The notes: generated by a model not told the origin, from the sequence alone. Shown: positions 44,857 through 54,063, numbered from the stretch's first letter. The stretch is DNA of 64,000 nucleotides from an uncultured Mediterraneibacter sp. (GCA_944384505.1 CALWTQ010000004.1:1-64000); one strand, 5' to 3'. Made by a program: numbers and translations.

Positions 44857-45912
44857 ATGAAGAGAATATTGGACAGGATTTTTGTTGACGGGCTCAGCGG
44901 TATGGCCCAGGGGCTTTTTGCCACATTGATTATCGGGACGATCATTCAGCAGATCGGAACCTACACAGGCGGGCAGATCGGCAGTCTCATCTATACGCTT
45001 GGGAAAGTGGCTGCGGCGCTGACCGGAGCCGGTATCGGAGCCGGTGTGGCGCGCAAGCTGGATGCGGGCCATCTTGTTGTTGTGTCTGCCGCGGTGACAG
45101 GCATGGTCGGCGCCTTTGCGGAGAATCTGCTGGCCGGCCGGCTGATTGCAGATGGGAATATGGTTCTGTCAGGGCCTGGGGAGCCTCTGGGAGCTTTTGT
45201 AGCGGCTTACCTTGCGATTGCAGTGGGCAGCCTGATCTCGGGAAAGACAAAGCTGGATATTATCCTGACGCCGCTTCTGTGCATTGGCGTGGGCTCAGCG
45301 GCCGGCCTTTTTGCAGGGCCGCCGATCTCTAGATTCATGGCATGGCTTGGATCCCTTGTAAACTGGGGGACTGAGCAGCAGCCGCTCCTCATGGGAATTG
45401 TAGTGTCCGTGCTGATGGGGATGATCTTGACGCTTCCGATCAGTTCCGCCGCACTGGGAGTTATCCTGAATCTGTCAGGACTGGCCGCGGGAGCTGCGAC
45501 GGTGGGATGCTGCTGTAATATGATAGGATTCGCCGTGGCAGGCTGGCGTGAGAATAAGTTTAGCGGATTCCTGGCTCAGGGACTGGGAACATCTATGCTG
45601 CAGGTGCCGAACATTGTACGCCATCCTCAGATATGGATCCCGGCGATTGTGTCAAGCGCGGTTCTGGGGCCGGTCTCAACGATGGTATTCCATATGACGA
45701 ATAATGCTACAGGATCCGGTATGGGGACAGCCGGACTTGTGGGGCCGCTGATGACATGGCAGGTCATGAGCCCGTCAGAGGATCCGGCGATTCTGATGCT
45801 GAAGATCATTTTGATCCAGTTCGTTCTGCCCGCAGCGCTGACTCTGCTGATTTCAGAATTCATGAGAAAGCAGAGGTGGATTCATCCGGGGGATATGAAG
45901 CTTGAACTGTAA
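44857..45912 (+). CDS. PTS EIIC-like membrane protein (EIIC_2 type)
   Basis: Integral membrane protein of 351 residues with about nine hydrophobic segments, many Gly/Ala. The N-terminus ILDRIFVDGLSGMAQGLFATLIIGTI and the middle GAATVGCCCNMIGFAVAG fit the family annotated as PTS sugar transporter subunit IIC (EIIC_2). No EIIA or EIIB gene accompanies it, so phosphotransferase coupling is doubtful and the substrate is unknown. ATG 44857 is preferred over 44848 because AGGGGAA lies at the right distance. Confidence 0.8.
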   Translation: MKRILDRIFVDGLSGMAQGLFATLIIGTIIQQIGTYTGGQIGSLIYTLGKVAAALTGAGIGAGVARKLDAGHLVVVSAAVTGMVGAFAENLLAGRLIADGNMVLSGPGEPLGAFVAAYLAIAVGSLISGKTKLDIILTPLLCIGVGSAAGLFAGPPISRFMAWLGSLVNWGTEQQPLLMGIVVSVLMGMILTLPISSAALGVILNLSGLAAGAATVGCCCNMIGFAVAGWRENKFSGFLAQGLGTSMLQVPNIVRHPQIWIPAIVSSAVLGPVSTMVFHMTNNATGSGMGTAGLVGPLMTWQVMSPSEDPAILMLKIILIQFVLPAALTLLISEFMRKQRWIHPGDMKLEL

Positions 45913-46010
45913 CTAAAAAATGCAGCAGTTCAGCCGGCAAGGCCTTTGTCAGCGGGGCCGCCAATAGTAACGAACTGTTACAAAAAGACTATAAAAAAAG
46001 AGTGAACTCT

Positions 46011-46039
46011 GTGACAGCGCATACGGAATATGATATACT
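46011..46039 (+). promoter_or_regulatory. Sigma-A promoter of the alarmone synthetase gene
   Basis: GTGACA, 17 bases, TATACT, 38 bp before the start codon. The preceding DNA (45913-46010) contains CAGTTC and GAACTGT arms of a possible hairpin after the EIIC-like gene. Confidence 0.75.
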
Positions 46040-46076
46040 ATAATAAGATAAAAACAACCAATGGGGGATATCCGCG

Positions 46077-46835
46077 ATGAAAAGTGAGCAACAGGTCGAA
46101 GCTGCGCTTAAGAGTTACGAAGATGTCGACAGTTGGAAGACGGTTATCTTTCTCTATAATGCAGCTTTGAAAGAAGTAGGCACGAAGCTGGAGATATTAA
46201 ACGATGAGTTCCAGCATGTACATAAGTACAACCCGATTGAGCATATCAAGACAAGGATAAAGACGCCGGAAAGTATCGTGAAAAAGTTAAAGCGGTACGG
46301 ATATGAGACTTCCATTGAGAACATGGTACGATATATTAATGATATCGCCGGGGTAAGGCTGATTTGTTCTTTCACGTCAGACATTTACCGGCTGGCAGAG
46401 ATGATCGGGAATCAGAGCGATCTGAAAGTACTCTCTATCAAGGACTATATCAGATATCCTAAGGAGAGCGGCTATAAGAGCTATCACATGCTTGTTTCGG
46501 TTCCGATCTTTTTGTCGGACAGTGTGGTGGATACCAAGGTGGAGATACAGATCCGGACGATAGCCATGGATTTCTGGGCGAGTCTGGAGCATAAGATCTA
46601 TTATAAGTTCGAGGGAAATGCTCCGGAGTATATCAGCCGGGACTTAAGAGAATGTGCGAGGATGGTATCCGAGCTGGATGAGAAGATGCTTTCGCTCAAT
46701 GAAGCAATTCAGGAGTGCATTCTCCAGGACGGGGACGATGCGAAGGAAAAGGATAATATGGACGATGTGCTTGACCATGTGATCGGGAACAGGAAAGAAC
46801 AGAAAACAATTCACCTCCGCGCCAGAGAAGCGTGA
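46077..46835 (+). CDS. Small alarmone synthetase (RelQ-like GTP pyrophosphokinase)
   Basis: A 252-residue RelA/SpoT synthetase-domain protein without hydrolase, TGS or ACT domains. It should transfer pyrophosphate from ATP to GTP or GDP, giving (p)ppGpp. Family segments: RIKTPESIVKKLKRYGYE, YINDIAGVRLICSFTSDIY, DYIRYPKESGYKSYHMLV, VEIQIRTIAMDFWASLEHKIYYK. It has its own promoter, so it is regulated separately. A hydrolase-like gene lies at 53382. Confidence 0.92.
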   Translation: MKSEQQVEAALKSYEDVDSWKTVIFLYNAALKEVGTKLEILNDEFQHVHKYNPIEHIKTRIKTPESIVKKLKRYGYETSIENMVRYINDIAGVRLICSFTSDIYRLAEMIGNQSDLKVLSIKDYIRYPKESGYKSYHMLVSVPIFLSDSVVDTKVEIQIRTIAMDFWASLEHKIYYKFEGNAPEYISRDLRECARMVSELDEKMLSLNEAIQECILQDGDDAKEKDNMDDVLDHVIGNRKEQKTIHLRAREA

Positions 46836-46857
46836 GAGGAGAAAAAGCAGTGCCGGA

Positions 46858-46901
46858 GGGCCGGGGACAGCCAGAACAGGCTGTGCCCGGTCCTTACTTT
46901 T
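46858..46901 (+). terminator. Intrinsic terminator of the alarmone synthetase gene
   Basis: GGGCCGGGGACAGCC pairs with GGCTGTGCCCGGTCC (one mismatch, one G-U) around AGAACA, followed by TTACTTTTG. Confidence 0.8.
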
Positions 46902-46926
46902 GTATCTGTTTCGTCAGCAAAATGTA

Positions 46927-46955
46927 TTGATGCTTTCCTATCTTTTCGCTATACT
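46927..46955 (+). promoter_or_regulatory. Sigma-A promoter of the P-type ATPase gene
   Basis: TTGATG, 17 bases, TATACT, directly after the terminator. Confidence 0.75.
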
Positions 46956-47006
46956 GTATATCTGAGGAATTCCAAGATGGAATTTGTAAAGCCGGAGGGA
47001 AAAGTG

Positions 47007-48872
47007 ATGACGAGAGAGGCGAGGAAGAAGGGGCTTGAGATCGGGGCCGGACTGGCACTTTATGTGGCTGCGCTGGCCGTGACAGTATACCGGAGTGTTC
47101 CCGGAACAGTGGAAACGGTGCTGTTTCTGCTGGCATATGCCGCGCTGGCGGCGACTACATATTGGGAACAGATCCGCAGGATTGTGAGGAGGCAGTTTCT
47201 GGATGAAAATCTGCTGATGATTATTGCGACAGCCGGGGCTTTTGCAGTTGAGAGGCACAGGGAAGCTGTAGCGGCGATGCTGTTCTATCAGATCGGAAAA
47301 TTCGTGGAGGAGATCTCATTAAGCAAAACAAAGAAGTCGATTGCAGAGTTTATTGACATCCGGCCGGAATATGCCAATCTAAAAGTGGGCAGTACTGAGA
47401 AAATTGTACCGCCTCAGGAGCTTTTGTGCGGTCAGATCATCGTTCTGCGCCCGGGGGAAAAGATCCCGGTGGATGCGGTTGTTACTTCCGGAAGCGGAAC
47501 CGTTGATATGAAGGCGCTAACCGGAGAGTCAGAACCCTGGGCGGTGGGAACCGGGGACCGGATCTACAGCGGCAGCATTAATCTGAACGGAGTGCTGGAA
47601 GCAAGGGTCAGAAAGGTTTATAATGACTCTACAGCGGCAAAGATAGTCCGCCTGATTGAGAATGCCAATGAGAAGAAATCAGATAGTGTACATTTTGCGG
47701 ATAAGTTTACAAAGTACTATACGCCGCTTGTGATCCTGGCAGCGCTTCTGACAGTGATCCTTCCGCCTATGATTTTCGTGGAAGATAAGTTTGAGTGGAT
47801 CTACAGAGGACTGATCCTGCTCGTGGCCGCATGCCCCTGCGGTCTGATGGTGTCGATTCCCATGGCCTTCCTGGGCGGGATCGGAGCTGCGTCCAAACAG
47901 GGAGTTCTCATTAAGGGGAGCTCGTTTTTGGAGGCTCTGACCAGTGTGGATACATTTGTGTTTGACAAGACAGGGACGCTGACAGAAGGGGTATTCCACG
48001 TTGTGGATATCGTCCCTGAGAAAATGGAGAAAGAAGAGCTCCTTGAGCTGGCTGCCATGGCGGAAGCCTATTCCCGGCACCCGGTGGCGGTATCTCTGCT
48101 GGAAGCGTATGGCCGGAGGATTGACCGGAACCGGGTGAAAGATATTGAAGAGCAGCCGGGATATGGAGTCAGGGCGATGGTAGATGGAAGAGAGGTCTAT
48201 TCAGGCAACACAAGGCTTATGAACCGGCAGGGGATATTCTACAGACGTCCGGCAGGAACCGGCACCGCGGTTCACGTGGCGGTTGACGGCACATATGCAG
48301 GTTACATCCTGATTTCAGACGTCATAAGAAAAGATGCGGGAAAGCTGATGAAGTGGCTGCGTAAGAGGAATATGTCCACGGTGATGCTGACCGGTGACAA
48401 TGAGCGTGTTGCGGAAGAAGTGGCTGCAAAGCTGAAAATTGAGAGTGTGTACGCGGAACTTATGCCGGAGGAAAAAGTAGAGCTGCTCACAGAATTCCAG
48501 GAAAGTCAGATGGAAGGGGAAAAGCTGGCTTTTATCGGTGACGGAATCAATGACGCGCCGGTACTTGCCAGGGCGGATATCGGGATCGCCATGGGCGGGC
48601 TGGGAGCGGACGCCGCCCTGGAAGCCGCGGATATTATTCTGATGGAGGATGAGCCGTCCAGGATCATAAATGCGGTGCGGATCGCAAAGGCAACACTCCG
48701 TTCAGTGAAACAGAACATGGTGTTTGCGATCGGGATGAAGATAATTCTGATTGTACTGGCGCTTTTTGGCTATGTGACGATGCAAAATGCGATTATAGCA
48801 GATATGGCGGTAATGGTGATTAACATATTGAACTCGTTCTGGATGATGCAGTACCCGGAACATAGAGTATAA
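47007..48872 (+). CDS. P1B-type heavy-metal translocating ATPase
   Basis: Membrane cation pump of 621 residues. The transmembrane metal motif is ACPCGL; phosphorylation site DKTGTLTEG; SRHPVAVSLLE; nucleotide site MLTGDN and GDGINDAPVLARADIGIAMG. There is no N-terminal heavy-metal-associated domain. CPC plus an Asp in the last helices (IIADMAVMVINILNS) is closest to the Zn/Cd/Pb (ZntA/CadA) subgroup, which is inference. ATG 47007 follows CCGGAGGG; ATG 46977 lies too near the promoter. Confidence 0.93.
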   Translation: MTREARKKGLEIGAGLALYVAALAVTVYRSVPGTVETVLFLLAYAALAATTYWEQIRRIVRRQFLDENLLMIIATAGAFAVERHREAVAAMLFYQIGKFVEEISLSKTKKSIAEFIDIRPEYANLKVGSTEKIVPPQELLCGQIIVLRPGEKIPVDAVVTSGSGTVDMKALTGESEPWAVGTGDRIYSGSINLNGVLEARVRKVYNDSTAAKIVRLIENANEKKSDSVHFADKFTKYYTPLVILAALLTVILPPMIFVEDKFEWIYRGLILLVAACPCGLMVSIPMAFLGGIGAASKQGVLIKGSSFLEALTSVDTFVFDKTGTLTEGVFHVVDIVPEKMEKEELLELAAMAEAYSRHPVAVSLLEAYGRRIDRNRVKDIEEQPGYGVRAMVDGREVYSGNTRLMNRQGIFYRRPAGTGTAVHVAVDGTYAGYILISDVIRKDAGKLMKWLRKRNMSTVMLTGDNERVAEEVAAKLKIESVYAELMPEEKVELLTEFQESQMEGEKLAFIGDGINDAPVLARADIGIAMGGLGADAALEAADIILMEDEPSRIINAVRIAKATLRSVKQNMVFAIGMKIILIVLALFGYVTMQNAIIADMAVMVINILNSFWMMQYPEHRV

Positions 48873-48890
48873 TCATGGAGGGGATACAGA

Positions 48891-49472
48891 ATGAAAATGT
48901 ATGAGAAGAAAATGAAGAGACGGTTATTGTATGTGGTCCTGTCCGGAACACTGGCAGCAGGAGCGCTGGGAGGCTGTGCGAATCCTCAGAAAAGTGGAAC
49001 AGAAGCTTTGGAAGCGGAAAACTATGAGGAGGCAGAAGCACAGTTTCAGGCCGCGGCTGATAGCCAGGACAGGGACGAAGCCGCTGCAGGTTACCGGGGA
49101 CTGGGCATGACATATTATGAAACCGGAGACTATACATCGGCTCTGGATGCATTTCAGCAGGCGGTAGATAACGGCGCGGAGCAGACGGCCAGGCTCTATA
49201 ACCTGATGGGAATCTGCGCCATGCAGTGCGGGGACTATGCCGCTGCTCTCGAGTATATTCAGGCGGGACTGGCCCTGGCGGATTCTTCCGGAAGCGGAGA
49301 CAGTGAAGAGGCAGACGTCGGGATGATCCAGGAAATGAGATATAATGAGGTCGTGTGCTATGAGCAGCAGGCAGATTGGGAAAATGCAAAGCAGAAGGCG
49401 TCAGAGTATCTGGCGGACTATCCGGATGATGCACAAATGCAGAGAGAAGCCGGGTTTCTGTCAACCAGATAG
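48891..49472 (+). CDS. TPR-repeat lipoprotein
   Basis: A 193-residue exported protein with lipobox GALGGC. The mature part has tetratricopeptide-like helices: EAEAQFQAAADSQDRDEAAAGYRGLGMTYYETGDYTSALDAFQQAVDNG, then MGICAMQCGDYAAALEYIQAGLALAD. Probably a scaffold on the outer face of the membrane. GGAGGGG lies before ATG 48891, 18 bp after the ATPase gene, so they may be cotranscribed. Confidence 0.88.
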   Translation: MKMYEKKMKRRLLYVVLSGTLAAGALGGCANPQKSGTEALEAENYEEAEAQFQAAADSQDRDEAAAGYRGLGMTYYETGDYTSALDAFQQAVDNGAEQTARLYNLMGICAMQCGDYAAALEYIQAGLALADSSGSGDSEEADVGMIQEMRYNEVVCYEQQADWENAKQKASEYLADYPDDAQMQREAGFLSTR

Positions 49473-49514
49473 CAGCAGCGGTTTGAAACGCCTGGATTAT
49501 ATTATAACAAGATA

Positions 49515-50129
49515 ATGAAAAAAGACAGGAAATATTATCAGATTACAGAATTCTGCCATCGGTTTGTGGCAGACTATATAAACGAAGGAGACTGCTGTGT
49601 GGACGCGACCTGCGGCAACGGGCATGATACGGAGTTCTTATGCCGTCTGGCCGGGGCGTCCGGGAAGGTGTACGCATTTGATATCCAGGAGCAGGCTGTG
49701 GAAAATACGGCAAAACGTCTTGACGCAGCAGGATATTCGGATCGTGCCAGGCTGTACTGCCGCGGGCATGAGCACATGGCGGAATACGTGCAGGAGAAAG
49801 CGGCCGCGATTATGTTTAACTTCGGATATCTTCCGGGAGGAAGCCATGAGGCGGCTACCCGGCCGGAGACAAGCCTCTGTGCGGTAAAACAGGGGCTGGG
49901 ACTCCTGAAGAAGGACGGAGTGATGAGCATGTGTATCTACAGTGGGGGAGACACGGGCTATGAGGAGCGCAATGTGCTGCTTGAATGGGCGAAAACACTG
50001 GATCCGGCAAAATGGCTGGTGATTATGTGCGATTACTATAACCGGAAGAACGACCCGCCGCTTCCGGTATTTATCATCAGGCTTGCAGGGGAAGACGGCG
50101 AAAAGGAGAGGGGATTTGGGAACAAATAA
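49515..50129 (+). CDS. mnmM: MnmM-like (YtqB) tRNA wobble-uridine methyltransferase
   Basis: Class I SAM-dependent methyltransferase of 204 residues. The SAM site is CVDATCGNGHDTEFL with acidic FDIQEQA, followed by IMFNFGYLPGGSHEAATRPETS, the typical YtqB/MnmM block, and CDYYNRKNDPPLPVFIIRL at the end. MnmM proteins finish mnm5s2U at position 34 of tRNAs in Gram-positives. Assigned by family resemblance. Confidence 0.87.
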   Translation: MKKDRKYYQITEFCHRFVADYINEGDCCVDATCGNGHDTEFLCRLAGASGKVYAFDIQEQAVENTAKRLDAAGYSDRARLYCRGHEHMAEYVQEKAAAIMFNFGYLPGGSHEAATRPETSLCAVKQGLGLLKKDGVMSMCIYSGGDTGYEERNVLLEWAKTLDPAKWLVIMCDYYNRKNDPPLPVFIIRLAGEDGEKERGFGNK

Positions 50130-50151
50130 GAACGGACGGAGTGACAGGACA

Positions 50152-51393
50152 ATGTATGAGATGGATCAGATGAAAGAGAAAGTGATCCTTGTAGGCGTCA
50201 ATGTTGGAAGTGAAGAAGAGACAGAAGGTTCTCTTGATGAGCTGGCGGAACTGGCGCGCACTGCCGGCGCGGAGGTGGCGGGCCGGCTGATTCAGGCGCG
50301 GGACAGTATCCATCCGGGAACTTATATCGGCAGCGGGAAGCTGCTGGAATTGAAAGAGCTTCTCTGGGAAACCGACGCCACAGGAATCATATGTGATGAT
50401 GAACTGACCAGCGCGCAGCTGGGCAATCTGGAGTCTGAGCTTTCTTGTAAAGTGATTGACCGGACACTTTTGATTCTGGATATTTTTGCCGCCAGAGCAG
50501 CCAGCGGTGAAGGCAAGATACAGGTAGAGCTGGCGCAGCTCAGATACAGAGCTTCCAGACTGAGCGGTCTGGGAAAGTCGTTATCCAGGCTTGGCGGCGG
50601 GATCGGTACAAGAGGGCCGGGAGAGAAGAAACTGGAGATGGATCGCAGACTGATCCGGGAGCGGATCAGCCGGTTAAAAAAGGATTTGAAAGATGTGGAG
50701 AAGCACCGTGAACTCATTCGGACCCAGCGAAAGCAGTCCGGATTGAAAGTGGCCGCGCTGGTCGGCTATACCTCCGCGGGAAAGAGCAGTATTGAGAATG
50801 CCTTGACAGATGCGGGAGTCCTGGAGGATGCTATGCTCTTTTCTACACTGGATACAACGACCCGCTCACTGGTGCTGGACGGCACCCAGGAGATCCTGAT
50901 TACGGATACGGTTGGATTTATCCGCAAGCTTCCCCACCATCTTGTAGAAGCTTTTAAGAGTACGCTGGAAGAGGCAAAATATGCTGATATTATTATTCAT
51001 GTAGTAGACGCCTCGAATCCCCGGATGGACGAGCAGATGCATGTGGTATATGACACGCTGCGCCAGCTGGGGGCGGAAGGAAAGCCGGTGATTACGCTTT
51101 TTAATAAGCAGGATAAAATGGATCATGAAGTGAGGGTAAGAGACTTTCAAGCGGAGTATACGATCCCCTGCTCTGCGAAAACGGGACAAGGGCTGGAAGA
51201 ATTGCGGCAGGCCCTGCTTGAGATCATACGGAGGGATCAGGTATATATTGAGAGACTGTATGATTTCGCGGAAGCCGGGAATATCCAGCTGATCCGAAGC
51301 AGGGGACAGCTGATCTCAGAAGAGTATGTTCCTGATGGGATCGAGGTAAAGGCTTATGTGCCGATGGAGATTTATCCCCTTTTAAATAAATGA
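50152..51393 (+). CDS. hflX: Ribosome-associated GTPase HflX
   Basis: A 413-residue GTPase that splits or rescues stalled ribosomes. The N-terminal HflX domain has PGTYIGSGKLLELKELL and IQVELAQLRYRASRLSGLG. The G domain shows GYTSAGKSS, DTVGFIRKLPHHLVEAFKSTLEEA and FNKQDK. ATG 50152 follows GGAG by ten bases. A longer frame begins inside the end of mnmM and has no clear advantage. Confidence 0.94.
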   Translation: MYEMDQMKEKVILVGVNVGSEEETEGSLDELAELARTAGAEVAGRLIQARDSIHPGTYIGSGKLLELKELLWETDATGIICDDELTSAQLGNLESELSCKVIDRTLLILDIFAARAASGEGKIQVELAQLRYRASRLSGLGKSLSRLGGGIGTRGPGEKKLEMDRRLIRERISRLKKDLKDVEKHRELIRTQRKQSGLKVAALVGYTSAGKSSIENALTDAGVLEDAMLFSTLDTTTRSLVLDGTQEILITDTVGFIRKLPHHLVEAFKSTLEEAKYADIIIHVVDASNPRMDEQMHVVYDTLRQLGAEGKPVITLFNKQDKMDHEVRVRDFQAEYTIPCSAKTGQGLEELRQALLEIIRRDQVYIERLYDFAEAGNIQLIRSRGQLISEEYVPDGIEVKAYVPMEIYPLLNK

Positions 51394-51461
51394 CATTACA
51401 AGAAACAGGGAGAAAAATGACTGACAGACGTTGTGCAAAAGCGGGGAGAGGAAGGATGAAT

Positions 51462-52253
51462 ATGGTAACAATCAGTCGGGAAAAATGTATCGGATGCGGG
51501 CTCTGCGTGAAGGACTGCCCGGCAGGGAAATTGAAACTGGAGGATAAGAAAGCAGTGTATACTCCGTCCTGCATTCTGTGCGGACACTGTGTAGCAGTCT
51601 GTCCAAAGGGAGCGGTATCTATACCGGAATATGATATGGCGTCGGTGGAGGAATATGAACCGGGACGTTTCTCTCTGGATCCGGAGCAGTTCCTGCGCGC
51701 GGTAAAGTTCAGAAGAAGCGTCAGAAATTATAAAGACATCCCGGTGGAACACGAAAAGCTGGAGCGGATACTGGAAGCAGGCAGATATACCCCTACGGCG
51801 AAAAACCGGCAGGCATGTAGATTTATCGTCCTTCAAAAAGAATTGACTGAGTTCAAAAAGCTGCTCTGGGAAGAAATTCCGCAGCTGGCGGAAAAAATGA
51901 AGGCGGAGATGCCTCATTACGCCATGCTGTTTAAGTTTATGTACCGGAACTGGAAGAAAGATCCGGCGGATGACGCCCTGTTTTTTAATGCGCCGGCCTG
52001 CCTTTTTATCGCCTCGGAAGATCCTCTGGACGGCGGCCTTGCCGCGGCGAATATTGAGAACATGGCCGTGGCTGAGGGGGCGGGAGTCCTGTACAGCGGC
52101 TATCTGAAACGGATTATCAGCGCGTCGCCCGCTCTGCTTGAGTGGCTTGGAACTGACAATATCCCGCTGACGTGCTGTATGCTTCTGGGGTATCCGGCTG
52201 TTACATACAAAAGGACCGCTCCGAGAAAACCGGCGGATATACATTGGAGATAG
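51462..52253 (+). CDS. Nitroreductase with N-terminal ferredoxin domain
   Basis: A 263-residue oxidoreductase. Two 4Fe-4S clusters (CIGCGLCVKDCPAGK and CILCGHCVAVCPKG) precede an FMN-dependent nitroreductase domain starting at KFRRSVRNYKD, with RYTPTAKNRQACRF and a C-terminal LLGYPAVTYKRTAPRKP. Substrate unknown; probably an anaerobic flavin reductase. In-frame ATGs at 51417, 51456 and 51462 all have purine-rich leaders; 51462 puts the cluster motif at the usual distance. Confidence 0.9.
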   Translation: MVTISREKCIGCGLCVKDCPAGKLKLEDKKAVYTPSCILCGHCVAVCPKGAVSIPEYDMASVEEYEPGRFSLDPEQFLRAVKFRRSVRNYKDIPVEHEKLERILEAGRYTPTAKNRQACRFIVLQKELTEFKKLLWEEIPQLAEKMKAEMPHYAMLFKFMYRNWKKDPADDALFFNAPACLFIASEDPLDGGLAAANIENMAVAEGAGVLYSGYLKRIISASPALLEWLGTDNIPLTCCMLLGYPAVTYKRTAPRKPADIHWR

Positions 52254-52263
52254 AAAGTCGGTT

Positions 52264-52995
52264 TTACAGATACCCGCCGTCAATTCCGATGATCTGTCCG
52301 GTGAGATAGGAGGGGCTTTCCGCCAGAGAGAGCACCAGCGCTGCTGTCTCCTCCGGCGTGCCGAAACGACCGGCGGGAATCTCATCCTCAAGCGCCCGTC
52401 GTTCCTCTGCGTCAAGCCGTTCGTTCATCACCGTGTCAATGGCGCCGCAGGCCACGGCGTTCACCTGGATATTGCTGGGAGCCAGTTCCTTGGCCAGCGC
52501 TTTCGTAAGTCCGTGAACTCCGGCCTTGGCGGCGGAGTAGGCCGCCTCACAGGATGCGCCCGTTGTGCCCCACATGGAGGATATGTTGATGATCTTTCCC
52601 TGCTTTTGGGATACCATATGAGGGATAGCTGCGCGGCAGCAGTAGAAGACAGAGGACAGATCTGTGTTTAGGATGTGGTTCCAGTCCTCGTCTGTCATAT
52701 CTGTCAGAAGGCCGAAATATGCCGTCCCTGCATTATTTACAAGAATATTAGGCTCTGCCTGCTGCGAGGCGATCTCCCGGAACATGCTCCTGACTGCGTC
52801 TGGATCGCTTACGTCAGCGGGCAGTTTTGTACATGTGCCGCCAAGCGAAAGGATCTCCTGCTCTGTTTCATTAAGCTGAGCAAGAGAAGCACGGCAGTTG
52901 ATGAGTACATGGTATCCGGCTTTTGCAAAGGCAAGGGCACACGCACGTCCAATACCGCGGGAAGAACCGGTTATGAGAACATTTTTCTTTTTCAT
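52264..52995 (-). CDS. SDR-family reductase (FabG/YmfI-like)
   Basis: NAD(P)-dependent short-chain dehydrogenase of 243 residues. Cofactor site GSSRGIGRACA, NNAG, catalytic Ser in ISSMWG, YSAAK, and C-terminal IIGIDGGYL. The segment ALAKELAPSNIQVNAVACGAIDT and the EIPAGRFGTPEE block recall proteins annotated as elongation factor P 5-aminopentanone reductase (YmfI) as well as FabG. With no lipid-synthesis neighbours the YmfI-like role is the better guess. It is convergent with the nitroreductase gene. Confidence 0.87.
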   Translation of the reverse strand: MKKKNVLITGSSRGIGRACALAFAKAGYHVLINCRASLAQLNETEQEILSLGGTCTKLPADVSDPDAVRSMFREIASQQAEPNILVNNAGTAYFGLLTDMTDEDWNHILNTDLSSVFYCCRAAIPHMVSQKQGKIINISSMWGTTGASCEAAYSAAKAGVHGLTKALAKELAPSNIQVNAVACGAIDTVMNERLDAEERRALEDEIPAGRFGTPEETAALVLSLAESPSYLTGQIIGIDGGYL

Positions 52996-53063
52996 CAGTC
53001 ATCCTTTCCTTTCCAGAAGATAGTAACAATTGTAGCAGGTTGGGGGACTGGCGTCAAACTGTA

Positions 53064-53090
53064 TAGCTATTTAGTGCACGACCACTTTCC
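53064..53090 (+). repeat. Short end fragment of a palindromic module
   Basis: AGCTATTTAGTGC and ACTTTCCG resemble the left end of the module at 43513. It abuts the small complete copy that follows. Confidence 0.5.
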
Positions 53091-53093
53091 GCC

Positions 53094-53219
53094 AGCTATA
53101 TATTCGTTAACTTCCGGCATGAAAAAACCAGAAAACAGCCCCATCCCCGCAGAATATGATTTTGAAATAGTCTCTGTTTTCGGATGTTTTGCATTCGGAT
53201 GTTAATGATCTAAATAGCT
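53094..53219 (+). repeat. Internally deleted, MITE-like palindromic element
   Basis: A 126-bp element whose left part (AGCTATATATTCGTTAACTT, CCAGAAAACAGCCC) is joined directly to a right part (CATCCCCGCAGAATA, CTGTTTTCGGATGTTTTGCA, TTAATGATCTAAATAGCT). Both ends match module 43936-44272, but about 210 internal bases including the apex are missing. The rest of the gene-free region 52996-53381 is AT-rich with no feature seen. Confidence 0.8.
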
Positions 53220-53381
53220 GGTGTATTTTAAGAATACATTGTGCTCCCCGCATTCCTGTGCTAATATTTATTTATAGTCAGAAACAGCAGAATATTTATA
53301 TATGTGTGTAATTTATTATAACAGGAAATGTGCCGAAGTTATGGCACAGGGAGTGATTCCGATATTTGCGGAGGGTATGCC

Positions 53382-53969
53382 ATGATTGATGACGCGATAG
53401 AATTTGCAGCGAAAGCGCACGAGGGACAGTTCAGGAAAGGAACGAGGCGGCCCTATATTGTCCACCCCATTGAGGTGGCGGATATTGTGGCTACCATGAC
53501 TAAGGATGAGGAAGTCATCTGCGCGGCGGTGCTGCATGATACGATTGAGGACTGCAGGGGAATCACCCAGGACATTCTGAAGCTCAGATTCGGAGCCAGA
53601 GTTGCCGATATGGTCTTTCAGGAGAGTGAGGACAAGAGCAGGACATGGGAGGAGAGGAAAGGCGCGACCATCAGCCGTCTGAGAGACGCGTCTTATGAGG
53701 TACAGATGATCGGACTGGCGGATAAGCTTTCGAATATGCGGGATATAGACAGGGACTATCCGGTGCTCGGAGAGAAGCTGTGGACCCGTTTCCGGATGCA
53801 GAGCAAAGCTGCTATGGCGTGGTACTATAAAGGAATCCGGGATGTGCTGAAAGACCGGTTTGAAGGGGTGGAAGCCTACGAGGAGTACTGCCGGCTGATT
53901 GAGAAGAACTTCGGACCGGGGCCGGCTCATACTGAATGGATGAAGGAAACGGACGGAAATAGACTTTAG
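53382..53969 (+). CDS. HD-domain protein, small alarmone hydrolase-like
   Basis: A 195-residue metal-dependent phosphohydrolase resembling the hydrolase half of RelA/SpoT and the MESH1/SAH group. KAHEGQFRKGTRRPYIVHPIEVA supplies His residues, VLHDTIED is the HD motif, and LADKLSNMRDI follows. It probably removes pyrophosphate from (p)ppGpp, balancing the synthetase at 46077 (inference). ATG 53382 follows GCGGAGGG; a frame from 53328 lacks such a site. Confidence 0.85.
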   Translation: MIDDAIEFAAKAHEGQFRKGTRRPYIVHPIEVADIVATMTKDEEVICAAVLHDTIEDCRGITQDILKLRFGARVADMVFQESEDKSRTWEERKGATISRLRDASYEVQMIGLADKLSNMRDIDRDYPVLGEKLWTRFRMQSKAAMAWYYKGIRDVLKDRFEGVEAYEEYCRLIEKNFGPGPAHTEWMKETDGNRL

Positions 53970-54010
53970 AAGCGATCAGATATAAAAGATGAAATGAAAA
54001 AAGACATGAA

Positions 54011-54063
54011 AAAAAGACCTTTAAAGGGACGGGAAAATACCGTGCTTTTAAAGGTCTTCTTTC
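54011..54063. terminator. Bidirectional terminator
   Basis: AAGACCTTTAAA pairs with TTTAAAGGTCTT, with an inner GACGG / CCGTG stem. A-tract on the left, T-rich on the right. It separates the HD gene from the convergent XRE gene. Confidence 0.85.

Noticed and set aside
44857-45912. Complete PTS sugar transporter
   Set aside because: Only an EIIC-like membrane protein is present; no EIIA, EIIB or sugar-phosphate enzyme gene lies nearby.
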